Assembly (NCBI RefSeq): GCF_900167365.1
Contig: NZ_FUXL01000007.1
Span: 1-64,000 of the forward strand
DNA from: Consotaella salsifontis
Lineage (GTDB): Bacteria > Pseudomonadota > Alphaproteobacteria > Rhizobiales > Rhizobiaceae
Length of the DNA stretch: 64,000 nt
Direction of reading: 5' to 3'
Within the stretch, counting starts at the first letter, position 1. Every line of letters starts with the position of its first letter. The notes beneath the pieces were generated by a model, which saw only the letters and a list, made by a program, of their open reading frames with translations, did not search any database and had not been told where the DNA came from. Both the position numbers and the translations under genes were made by a program. Shown in pieces: positions 52,443-60,109 of this stretch.

Positions 52443-53916
52443 GCTCCCGCAGAAAGCCCATCATCCGCGCTTCCGCCGTGTCCCGCTCGGCCTGAAGCAC
52501 GACCAGCTTTTCCACTTCCACCGCGACGTCGACCTCCTCGGCCTCTTCGCCCAGATGCACATAGCGGCTAATATTGAGGTTGAAGTCGTTAGCCTCGATT
52601 TCGCTGACCGGCACCACACGCGCCAGCCGCTCGGCATCGGTGAAGTCGCCATAGGCGTTCGCAAGCGTGGCAAGATTTGCTTCCGACAGGTGGTTCTGGT
52701 TCTTGCCATCCACCTTCTCTTCGGCGCCGTTGACGATCAGGATCTTGCCCTTGTGCGCTGCGGGCTTCTGTTTGCGCAGGATCAGGATGCAGGCCGGAAT
52801 GCCCGCGCCGTAAAACAGGTTAGGCGCCAGCCCGATGACGGCCTCGATTAGATCATCCTTGATTAAGCCCTCGCGGATTCTGCCTTCAGCGCCACCGCGA
52901 AACAGCACACCATGCGGCAGCACCACGCCGCAGACGCCATCGTCCTTCAGACTGGCCACCATATGCTGCACGAAAGCGAGGTCGCCGTAGGATTTTGGCG
53001 GGCAGCCGTAACGATCGCGCCCATAGGCGTCGCCCTTCGACCAGACAGCATGTCCCCAGCTTTTCAGCGAAAAGGGCGGGTTGGCCAACACACGGTCAAA
53101 GGTGCGAATAGCCTTTACGCTGTCGCCGGTGAGATGCTTGGGCTCCAGCAATGTATCGCCGCGGGCCACCGCAGCGTCGTCGATATCATGTAGGAAGAGG
53201 TTCATCTGGCAGATGGCCCAGGTGTTGAGGTTCCGCTCCTGGCCGAACAGTGACAGGCTTTTGGAGTTCTTCCCCTGCCGCTCCAGATGATGCACGGCCT
53301 CAAGCAGCATGCCGCCCGAGCCGCAGGTGGGGTCGTAGATCGACATTCCTTCTTCCGGCTTCAGGCATTCGACGATGAGCCGCACGACCATTCTTGGCGT
53401 ATAGAATTCACCTGCTTTCTTGCCGGCATCATCGGCGAATTGCGCGATCAGATATTCATAAGCTTGGCCCAGCATATCGGGCTCGACATCGTCGTTGCGC
53501 AGCCGATGGGTCTCGAAATGCTGGAGCAGCTCTTCCAGCATGGCATCGGGAAAGCGTTCCTTGTTGTTGAAATCCACATCCTGGAAGACGCCGCGCAGGC
53601 GCATGTTCGCGTCTTCAATCGCATGAAAGGCCGCATTCAGATGTGTGCCAATGTCGGTCGCGTGCTTGCGCACATCCTTCCAGAAGTGGCCCTTGGGGAT
53701 ATCGAAACGGTGCTCGTCAGGATCGGCAGCAAGATCGGCGTCCTGATAACGCGCTAGCCGCTCCTCATACTCCTCCTCCCAGACATCCGAGAGGCGCTTG
53801 AAGAAGAGAAGGCCGAAAATGTAGTGCTTGTAATCGCCTGAATCGATCGATCCCCGCAGGATATCCGCAGCCCGCCAGAGATGCTTCTCCAGCTGCGAGA
53901 GGGTAAGCGTCGTCAC
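52426..53916 (-). CDS. hsdM: Type I restriction-modification methyltransferase subunit
   Basis: HsdM methylates adenine in the target recognised by HsdS. The 496-residue protein has an N-terminal helical domain (LEKHLWRAADILRGSIDSGD near 8-27), SAM-binding motif I DPTCGSGGMLLEA near 194-206 and catalytic motif IV NPPF near 275-278; the C-terminal helical tail contacts HsdS. It starts with GTG at 53916 after AAAGGGACGC and is the first gene of the operon, as usual, so modification can precede restriction. Confidence 0.95.
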   Translation of the reverse strand: MTTLTLSQLEKHLWRAADILRGSIDSGDYKHYIFGLLFFKRLSDVWEEEYEERLARYQDADLAADPDEHRFDIPKGHFWKDVRKHATDIGTHLNAAFHAIEDANMRLRGVFQDVDFNNKERFPDAMLEELLQHFETHRLRNDDVEPDMLGQAYEYLIAQFADDAGKKAGEFYTPRMVVRLIVECLKPEEGMSIYDPTCGSGGMLLEAVHHLERQGKNSKSLSLFGQERNLNTWAICQMNLFLHDIDDAAVARGDTLLEPKHLTGDSVKAIRTFDRVLANPPFSLKSWGHAVWSKGDAYGRDRYGCPPKSYGDLAFVQHMVASLKDDGVCGVVLPHGVLFRGGAEGRIREGLIKDDLIEAVIGLAPNLFYGAGIPACILILRKQKPAAHKGKILIVNGAEEKVDGKNQNHLSEANLATLANAYGDFTDAERLARVVPVSEIEANDFNLNISRYVHLGEEAEEVDVAVEVEKLVVLQAERDTAEARMMGFLRELGYVA

Positions 53917-54125
53917 TGTATGCGTCCCTTTGAGCCGCGCCGAGTTTGCCAGAGGCTGAAGGCCTTTGCTACGCGGCCATTTGGTTTTGGTCCAGGGCCA
54001 TCCGCATCGCTCGCCTGTTCGCTTTCGGCTGGGGTTCGTTCGTTACCTTGCTCCCCGGCGCTCGATCCCCTCCGGAACCGTCGCGGCCGTGACAGCGCCC
54101 CTCCGCCACAGCCCCGCCACACCCA

Positions 54126-54160
54126 CGCACCTGACAGGATTCGAACCTGTGACCTCTGCC
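54126..54160 (-). pseudogene. Inverted 3' half of tRNA-Arg
   Basis: Read on the minus strand, these 35 bases equal the 3' half of tRNA-Arg(CCG) at 54326-54360 in 34 positions, covering the anticodon stem, T-arm and acceptor strand. They lie within the element, 127 bases from the start of the intact tRNA and in opposite orientation. No 5' half adjoins them. Confidence 0.75.
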
Positions 54161-54215
54161 GCCGGAGGTGTGCACAAACTCCACTGCAGCCCCCTCACCT
54201 CTATCTCGCGCAAGC

Positions 54216-54325
54216 GGCCTTGCCTGCCGAACACCGATGAGATACGAAAGCCGACATCGCTGCCGTCCTTCAGGCCCGGCAGCCGGGCACCCGTAGCTCA
54301 GCTGGATAGAGTGCTGCCCTCCGAA
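54216..54325 (+). repeat. Right 110-bp direct repeat (attR side)
   Basis: This is the copy of 40972-41081 that joins to the intact 3' half of tRNA-Arg. It contributes the upstream flank, where the tRNA promoter should be, plus tRNA bases 1-39. If the left copy is the original chromosomal flank, this one was brought in by the element to keep the tRNA expressed and complete. Confidence 0.9.
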
Positions 54326-54363
54326 GGCAGAGGTCACAGGTTCGAATCCTGTCGGGTGCGCCA
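54287..54363 (+). tRNA. tRNA-Arg(CCG)
   Basis: A complete cloverleaf: acceptor GCACCCG / CGGGTGC, D-arm GCTC-AGCTGGATA-GAGT, anticodon stem-loop CTGCC-CTCCGAA-GGCAG with anticodon CCG, T-arm ACAGG-TTCGAAT-CCTGT and encoded CCA. It is 77 bases long. Its 5' half lies in the right direct repeat of the integrated element. Confidence 0.97.
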
Positions 54364-54808
54364 ACAATTTCAATGACTTCGATAAGCCAGCGTGTGGACT
54401 GAAGCACCTCGGGTATCACCTGGGCAACACGCTCCATCGGACGGTTCCGGCTGACGTTCTTCACGGCTTTGCTCAGCGGCGACAACCTACTCTCAGGAGA
54501 TGATTGCCCATCGGTACCGGTAAAGGATGCGCTCGCCCGCTTCCTCGAGCTCTATAGACGAATCGCGGATTTCATGATTACGCCGCTTGTGAGGCGCCGG
54601 CAGCAGCAGCCGTAGCCCTCGCTTTCTCCGGAAATCAAACTGCGAAGCCGATCAGTTCTTAGCCAGACTACGGCAACGTGATCCGTTGCGACATCAATGG
54701 CCGGTGCGAACGCACCTAGTGGAACCGATTCAGATATCCTCCTAAGACTTGAAGTTCCTGATAGAAATCCCGCTTGCAGGCGGAGCATCCAATTTCGATG
54801 TGGATACG
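54364..54808. other. Non-coding stretch after tRNA-Arg
   Basis: No supported gene in these 445 bases. Short frames on the minus strand start inside the tRNA and are artefacts. The sequence just after the tRNA should be the native right flank of the integration site. Confidence 0.3.
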
Positions 54809-55384
54809 ATGAACTTGGAACCTACACCGATTACATCAGACGAAATTACTCTCATCGGGGCGGCGATATACCAAGCTCAGAAGGTAGAGTGGGCGCTTTA
54901 CGGCATCGCGTCGCACGTCTCGCACCTGCCGGCTGCTCAGCGGAAGAAGCGCTTCAAGCAGATAAACCCCGAAGCTTTTCTGCGCGATGATCCAGCGGAC
55001 TTCAAAGCCACCCTTGGAGAGATCACCGCCGTGTTCGGCGATGCATTCCTGATCTCCAGTCCGGAGCTAGAGGAGTTCGTCGACGACCGAAACTTGATTG
55101 TCCATAATTTCTACCGCCTATTCCACGCCAACATTCGCGATGGACACCGACGCGAAGATCCGGTCGGATTCTTGCAAGACTTCATTCTCCGTGGGCAACA
55201 ATGGCACTCGATTGTTCGGGGCTTGCTTGTATGCCTGCAGGAGCGCGCTGCGGAGAAGGAAGGACGGATGGAAGAGCTCTCGCTCAGGGACGAAGACTAC
55301 GCGCACAAGGTGGCCTATCTAGCGCACGCCACCAAGGTAGCCGAGCGGCTTCTTGCGAAGCTGGATGGACAATCGACGAGCTAA
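54809..55384 (+). CDS. Hypothetical helical protein with HEPN-like RNxxxH motif
   Basis: A 191-residue, mainly helical protein. The stretch FVDDRNLIVHNFYRLF near 90-105 contains Arg94-Asn95...His99, the R-N-xxx-H pattern of HEPN-type RNases, and it sits at a helix end as in that fold. No partner nucleotidyltransferase is seen nearby. I use the ATG at 54809; a TTG at 54749 would add 20 residues. HEPN membership is inferred from one motif only. It lies just outside the tRNA-Arg element, where older insertions may have accumulated. Confidence 0.5.
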   Translation: MNLEPTPITSDEITLIGAAIYQAQKVEWALYGIASHVSHLPAAQRKKRFKQINPEAFLRDDPADFKATLGEITAVFGDAFLISSPELEEFVDDRNLIVHNFYRLFHANIRDGHRREDPVGFLQDFILRGQQWHSIVRGLLVCLQERAAEKEGRMEELSLRDEDYAHKVAYLAHATKVAERLLAKLDGQSTS

Positions 55385-55993
55385 AAGCCGCCGCAGCACC
55401 ACCCATCGGATTGCATGCTTTTCCGGTCCCAAAGATGATCACAACATCCCCGCCGCGAAGCTATACAGCGCCATGCAACTGACCATCACCGAGGCCGCTG
55501 ACTGTCCAGCAGCACCGCCACCGTTCACCACCATATCAATGGTGACCACCTGTCATGCACCGTCCAGGGCGGCAGCTGGCGCCTCATCGGCCTCTCTAAG
55601 GTGATTCGTGCCTGGGACGAATCCCGGTAGAAAGATACCGGGTGAACTGCAACAATCTGCGACGCCTCCCGCCGACGAAACGCTCCCACGGCTGCAACGC
55701 CTGGAACAGGACGCCGATCGATCGGATGATAGGATCGGCAACTCCTGACATTTCCATGCTGGTGGTTGCGCTCCTTCGATCCAGCGTAAGTGGGGATTAC
55801 GGCACTCCCGGTCTATGCGCTCTCTTCATAAGTCTATTCAGGCCGGCCTCGGTTATCTTGGCGCGCCCGACGCGCCAAGTTGGATCGGATCGCGGTGCCA
55901 ACCGTCGTCAGACGCCCCGAACCATAAGCATCGGAGCGAGGCGGCTGACGTTGCAAGGCGAACGGCCCGCGAGTCTCGACGAAGGAAAGACGA
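55385..55993. other. Non-coding stretch before the aldo/keto reductase
   Basis: No gene is supported in these 609 bases; the open frames lack ribosome sites and protein-like composition. Two small inverted repeats are visible: CACCAT-ATCA-ATGGTG near 55530 and CCCGGTA-GAAAGA-TACCGGG at 55623-55642, neither followed by a T-run. The stretch may be decayed mobile DNA. Confidence 0.3.
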
Positions 55994-56854
55994 ATGATCC
56001 TGCAGGAAACCTACACGCTGTCGAACGGCGTCAATATCCCGAAGCTCGGTCTCGGCACATGGATGATCGAGGATGCCAAGGTCGGTCAGGCAATCAAGGC
56101 GGCCGTGAAGCTCGGATACCGGCACATCGACACGGCTCAGGCCTACGCCAACGAGCGCGGCGTCGGCGAAGGGATTCGCTCGTGCGGCGTTGCTCGCGAG
56201 GAGCTGTTCGTGACGACGAAGCTCGCCGCCGAAATCAAGACCTATGACGGCGCGAAACAGGCGATCGACGGCTCTCTGCGGGCGCTCGGGCTTGACCGCA
56301 TCGATCTGATGATCATCCACAGCCCGCAGCCCTGGCAGAAGTTCAACGGCCAAGATCGGTTCTTCGAAGGCAACCTCGAAGCCTGGCGGGCGCTTGAAGA
56401 GGCTTATCAAGCCGGCAAACTCAGGGCGATCGGCGTCTCCAACTTCCAGAAGGCCGATCTCGACAATCTGCTCGACAACGTCTCCGTCAAGCCGATGCTC
56501 AACCAGGTCCTCGCCCATGTCGGCAACACACCGTTCGACCTGATCGACTATGGAACGAGCAAGGGGCTGCTGATGGAGGCCTATTCACCGGTCGCCCACG
56601 GCAAGATCCTCAACAACGACGCGGTTGCGAAAATGGCGGAAAAGTACGGCGTCAGCATTCCGCAGCTGTGCATCCGCTATTGCCTTCAGCTCGGCCTGCT
56701 GCCGCTACCGAAGACCGTAAACCCGGATCACATGCGCGCCAATGCCGATGTGGACTTCGAGATTTCAGACGCGGATATGGCGGCGCTGAAGGTCATCGAG
56801 CCCGTCGACTACGAGGACGCGAGCGCCTTCCCGGTCTTCCGCGGCAAAATGTAG
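55994..56854 (+). CDS. Aldo/keto reductase (2,5-diketogluconate reductase type)
   Basis: A 286-residue NADPH-dependent reductase of carbonyl compounds, cytosolic TIM barrel. The catalytic tetrad is visible: Asp in RHIDTAQAY near 49, Tyr54, Lys in VTTKLAAE near 77 and His in IIHSPQPW near 110. The family signature LRAIGVSNFQKADLDNLL lies near 142-159 and a cofactor loop LPKTVNPDHMRAN near 236-248. GAAAGACGA precedes the ATG. It converges with the cupin gene. The natural substrate is not predictable; such enzymes reduce ketosugars, methylglyoxal and other aldehydes. Confidence 0.9.
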   Translation: MILQETYTLSNGVNIPKLGLGTWMIEDAKVGQAIKAAVKLGYRHIDTAQAYANERGVGEGIRSCGVAREELFVTTKLAAEIKTYDGAKQAIDGSLRALGLDRIDLMIIHSPQPWQKFNGQDRFFEGNLEAWRALEEAYQAGKLRAIGVSNFQKADLDNLLDNVSVKPMLNQVLAHVGNTPFDLIDYGTSKGLLMEAYSPVAHGKILNNDAVAKMAEKYGVSIPQLCIRYCLQLGLLPLPKTVNPDHMRANADVDFEISDADMAALKVIEPVDYEDASAFPVFRGKM

Positions 56855-56867
56855 GCGGCTCCCCATC

Positions 56868-56903
56868 CCTCCCCGGCGGCGCATGAGCATGTTGCCGGGG
56901 AGG
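56868..56903. terminator. Hairpin between convergent genes
   Basis: A 10-bp stem (CCTCCCCGGC / GCCGGGGAGG) with a 16-base loop lies between the aldo/keto reductase and the cupin gene, 14 bases after the first stop. T-runs are weak, so it is a candidate bidirectional terminator only. Confidence 0.4.
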
Positions 56904-56927
56904 ATATTCGCTTTAGGCCGCAGCCGG

Positions 56928-57323
56928 TTAGCCGACGTAGTCGGCATCGCTGACCTTCTCCATCCAGGTGACGGCCGAGCCGTCCAGGCTTTCCTGGATC
57001 GCGATATGGGTCATGGCGACGTTGGGTGCGGCGCCATGCCAATGCTTCTCACCGGCCGGAAACCAGACGACGTCACCGGGGCGAATCTCCTCAACCGGGC
57101 CGCCCTCGCGCTGAACCCGGCCGACGCCCTGCGTGACGATCAGGGTCTGGCCCAGCGGATGGGTGTGCCATGCCGTGCGCGCTCCGGGCTCGAAGGTGAC
57201 CGCCGCGCCGGCGACGCGACCTGGCTCCTCGGCCGAGAACAGAGGATCGAGACGCACCGTGCCGGTGAACCAGTCCTGTGGTCCGGGACTAGATGGATTG
57301 GTGCCCGCGCGGGTGATCTTCAT
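56928..57323 (-). CDS. Cupin-domain protein
   Basis: A 131-residue single-domain cupin. Metal motif 1 is [16 protein letters not shown] near 53-68 (two His, Gln in place of Glu) and motif 2 is [12 protein letters not shown] near 89-100 (His). The form with HxH...Q...H is that of the (R)-mandelonitrile lyase-like and carboxymuconolactone-associated small cupins. AGGAAAGGAAG precedes the ATG. It diverges from a LysR gene, which probably controls it. The function is unknown; detoxification or quinone-related chemistry is often suggested for such pairs. Confidence 0.85.
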   Translation of the reverse strand: MKITRAGTNPSSPGPQDWFTGTVRLDPLFSAEEPGRVAGAAVTFEPGARTAWHTHPLGQTLIVTQGVGRVQREGGPVEEIRPGDVVWFPAGEKHWHGAAPNVAMTHIAIQESLDGSAVTWMEKVSDADYVG

Positions 57324-57415
57324 GGCGATCTTCCTTTCCTGAGCTCATTCTTGAGTTGTCCCAAGACCTACCGCGAACGTGCATCATGATAACCGTTGCC
57401 TCGCCGCACGCTCTT

Positions 57416-57430
57416 ATGAGCGGCGCTCAT
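57416..57430. promoter_or_regulatory. Candidate LysR operator between cupin and LysR genes
   Basis: A perfect palindrome ATGAGC-GGC-GCTCAT contains a T-N11-A core (T57417 to A57429), the LysR binding pattern. It sits mid-way in the 229-base divergent intergenic region. Confidence 0.5.
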
Positions 57431-57552
57431 GAGGCCATTCATTCGAGCGGTTGGGCAGACGAGTCTGACGCCAGCGAATGGAACGGCCAACGTCATGGCG
57501 GGAGGTTGAGCGGGCGCTATAATCGAGAGAGCGTCATGAGGGCCGGTCATCA

Positions 57553-58446
57553 ATGCTGAGAGAGAACATCACCGACCTGATGTCCTTCGTGGTCGTCGCG
57601 CAGACCGGAAGCTTCACCCGCGCGGCGGCGCAGATCGGCGTGTCGCAATCCGCTCTCAGCCATTCGATGCGTGCTCTCGAGGAACGGCTGGGAATGCGGC
57701 TCCTTGCCCGCACGACCCGCAAGGTAACGCCGACGCCGGAAGGTGAGCGGGTGCTCGAGCGCATTGCCCCTCATCTTGCAGAGATCGAGGAAGAGCTCGA
57801 ATCGCTGATCGAAATGCGCGACCGGCCGGCCGGAACCATCCGCATCACCACGACCGACTATGCGGCCGATACCGTGATCTGGCCGAAGCTCGCGCCCATT
57901 CTCAAGGACTATCCCGACCTCAAGGTCGAGATCGTCTCGGATTACGGCCTGACCGATATCGTCGGTGAAAGGTTCGACGCAGGCGTCCGGTTGGGCGAGC
58001 AGGTCGCTGAAGGCATGATCGCGGTCCGTATCGGTCCCGATTTCCGCATGCTGGCGATCGGCTCACCGACCTATTTCGCGGGGCGGAGCATTCCTCGGGT
58101 GCCGCAGGACTTGACCGATCACGTCTGCATCAACCTCCGCCTCGCCACCCACGGCGGCCTCTATGCCTGGGAGTTTGAGAGGGACGGACGGGAGCTTCGC
58201 GTTCGGGTCGACGGGCAGCTGACCTTCAACACCATCGATCCGATGGTCGAGGCCGCGCTCCAAGGCTACGGCATCGGCTACGTTCCCGAAAGCCTGGTTC
58301 GTCATCATATCGAAGCGGGCCGGCTGACGGCGGTGCTGGAGGACTGGTGCCCGCCGTTCCCCGGGTATTTTCTCTATTACCCGCACAGGCGACGGACTTC
58401 GCCGGCCTTCTCCGTCATCGTCGAGGCTTTGCGGCACAGAGACTAA
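57553..58446 (+). CDS. LysR-family transcriptional regulator
   Basis: A 297-residue regulator. The DNA-binding helix-turn-helix lies at about 14-60 (FTRAAAQIGVSQSALSHSMR), followed by the linker helix and an effector-binding domain from about 90 (GTIRITTTDYAADTVIWPKL). The style (DLMSFVVVAQTGSFTRAA) is that of regulators that control adjacent oxidoreductase and cupin genes. It diverges from the cupin gene, with a LysR-type palindrome between them. Target and inducer are unknown. Confidence 0.9.
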   Translation: MLRENITDLMSFVVVAQTGSFTRAAAQIGVSQSALSHSMRALEERLGMRLLARTTRKVTPTPEGERVLERIAPHLAEIEEELESLIEMRDRPAGTIRITTTDYAADTVIWPKLAPILKDYPDLKVEIVSDYGLTDIVGERFDAGVRLGEQVAEGMIAVRIGPDFRMLAIGSPTYFAGRSIPRVPQDLTDHVCINLRLATHGGLYAWEFERDGRELRVRVDGQLTFNTIDPMVEAALQGYGIGYVPESLVRHHIEAGRLTAVLEDWCPPFPGYFLYYPHRRRTSPAFSVIVEALRHRD

Positions 58447-58592
58447 GGGGACGCGAACGCCGGCAGAAAAACGCCGGCTCCGAATCCGCTTGATCCGACG
58501 AACCCCGCCGAATCGGGCGGGGCTCGGCATTGCATCAATGAGCGGTTGCCATCGTCGCCAGGCCCGTTTGGCGGCGACGATGGCGGCAGCCG

Positions 58593-59957
58593 CTAGTCCA
58601 GCCACCCGCTCTTGCCGACGATGGCGAGGGCGCGATCGGTTGCCTCTGGTGCCTTGCCGACATAGGTCGTCGGGTCCAGCACATCTGCCAATTCCTCGTC
58701 CGTCAACACGTTGCGGATGCGATCATCCTGGAACAAGGCATCGTGGAAGGAGACGCCGCCCTCCATGCCCCGGCGCGACGCCTCGTAGATAAGCTCATGC
58801 GCCGTCTGCTTGCCGACCTTGTCCGACAGCACGAACATCACGCGCTCCGAAAGCATGAAGCCGCCGAGGATATCCATGTTCTCGCGCATTTTCCTCTTGT
58901 TCACGAGAAGACCGCCCAGCGAGAACTCCATGTTCTGCAGGACGATGGAGGTCATCATGCAAATCTCCGGCATGATCTTCCATTCCATTTTCCAGTACGC
59001 GCCGTCGCGCTCGTGCTCCTGGCGCAGCATGTCCTGCAAGATGTTGATGTTGCCCTTGATCGCCGTCGACACAGTGACGGCATTCTCGCTGACAGCCGGA
59101 TTGCGCTTGTGCGGCATGGTCGAGGAGCCGACCTGCCCTTCCCCGAACGGCTCATGCAGCTCGTCGATCTCGTTGTGGGCGAGCAGAAGGATTTCGTGAC
59201 CAATTTTGCCAAGCGTACCGGCAATCATCCCCAGAACGCCACCGAATTCCACGAACCGGTCCCGCGAGGGTTGCCACGAGATTTCCGGTACGCCAAGGCC
59301 GAGACGCTCCAGAACGCGTCGTTCGATCTCGTCCGCGTGCTCGCCGAATGATGCCTTGGTGCCGACCGCTCCGACGACGCTGCCGACGAAGGTTCGCTTC
59401 TCGAGACTGACCAGGCGCTGATGGTGACGGTGGAGCTCTGTCAGCCAGATCGCTGCCTTATGCCCGAACGTGATCGGCAGCGCCTGCAGGGCCAGGGTGC
59501 GCCCCGTCATCGGGGTGTTCCGATGCTCCTCGGCGAGGTGAAAGAGGTGCTGCCCGATCTTTTTCAGATCGCGCTTGATGATCTCGTGAGCCTCCTTGAG
59601 CTGCAGCATCAGCCCCGTATCGACGACATCCTGGGTCGTCGGGCCGAAATGCACGTATTCGCCATGCCCGTTGCGACACGCATGTTCGAGCCCCCGCACC
59701 GTCGGCACCAGCGCGTGCTTGGTACGCGCGGTCTCCGCCAGGATCAGTGCGTGATCGAGATACTCGACCTTGGCCCGCGCAGCGATTTCCTCGGCAGCCT
59801 CGGCGGGAATGATGCCGAGCGCCCCCTGCTCCATGGCGAGCGCGGCCTCGTAGTCGAGCCACTTCTGCATGCGGTTCTTCTCGGAAAAGACCTCCCGCAT
59901 TTCGGGTGTCGACCAGACATTCTGAAGAAGGGACGAGTCGAAAACGCTTGATGTCAT
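58593..59957 (-). CDS. Lyase of the adenylosuccinate lyase / fumarase-aspartase superfamily
   Basis: A 454-residue superfamily member that eliminates fumarate or a related dicarboxylate from a substituted succinate (or catalyses a cycloisomerisation). Conserved regions are present: HFGPTTQDVVDTG near 102-114, ALQALPITFGHKAAIW near 153-168 and the signature GSSTMPHKRNP near 276-286 with the catalytic Ser loop. The C-terminal ADSL-type domain is present too. Genuine PurB sits with purine genes, whereas here the neighbours are catabolic, so a different substrate is likely. AGGAG precedes the ATG. It diverges from the racemase-type gene. Confidence 0.82.
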   Translation of the reverse strand: MTSSVFDSSLLQNVWSTPEMREVFSEKNRMQKWLDYEAALAMEQGALGIIPAEAAEEIAARAKVEYLDHALILAETARTKHALVPTVRGLEHACRNGHGEYVHFGPTTQDVVDTGLMLQLKEAHEIIKRDLKKIGQHLFHLAEEHRNTPMTGRTLALQALPITFGHKAAIWLTELHRHHQRLVSLEKRTFVGSVVGAVGTKASFGEHADEIERRVLERLGLGVPEISWQPSRDRFVEFGGVLGMIAGTLGKIGHEILLLAHNEIDELHEPFGEGQVGSSTMPHKRNPAVSENAVTVSTAIKGNINILQDMLRQEHERDGAYWKMEWKIMPEICMMTSIVLQNMEFSLGGLLVNKRKMRENMDILGGFMLSERVMFVLSDKVGKQTAHELIYEASRRGMEGGVSFHDALFQDDRIRNVLTDEELADVLDPTTYVGKAPEATDRALAIVGKSGWLD

Positions 59958-60024
59958 CGGAAGGCTCCTGACGCTTTGTCACAGGGGGGAAGGCGGCAAT
60001 CTCGTTGCGCGTTCCAATATCATA

Positions 60025-60038
60025 TATTATATATAATA
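60025..60038. promoter_or_regulatory. AT-rich palindrome in divergent promoter region
   Basis: TATTATATATAATA is a perfect 14-bp palindrome, embedded in an AT-only run (60016-60038) that stands out against GC-rich surroundings. It lies between the divergent lyase and racemase-type genes. It could be a GntR/FCD operator, a promoter -10 region or both. Confidence 0.45.
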
Positions 60039-60109
60039 GCTAAGACGCAAGCGTCACTGGACGCTCGTAAGTCCGATTTCCAGGCCGCAACCCATTGGTG
60101 GAGAACGAA

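Larger units (their letters stand above)
41082..54325. mobile_element. Integrated element in tRNA-Arg(CCG) carrying type I restriction-modification
   Basis: A 13,244-bp unit lies between two 110-bp direct repeats that end in the tRNA-Arg anticodon loop. Directly inside the left repeat is a complete tyrosine recombinase; the rest carries a putative replication initiator with iteron-like repeats, a three-gene operon of unknown function and a type I restriction-modification operon. There is no conjugation gene, so it would be a mobilizable or self-replicating integrative island. The boundaries are set by the repeat ends; the exact crossover base within the repeat cannot be fixed. Confidence 0.85.

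Noticed and set aside
53966-54376. Open frames on both strands over tRNA-Arg containing DRIRTCDL and HPTGFEPVTSAF
   Set aside because: Same artefact: translation of the tRNA-Arg T-arm and anticodon arm and of its inverted copy.
58503-58522. GC-rich hairpin CCCCGCC/GGCGGGG between the LysR and lyase genes
   Set aside because: The stem is only 7 bp and no T-run follows on either strand, so I do not call it a terminator.
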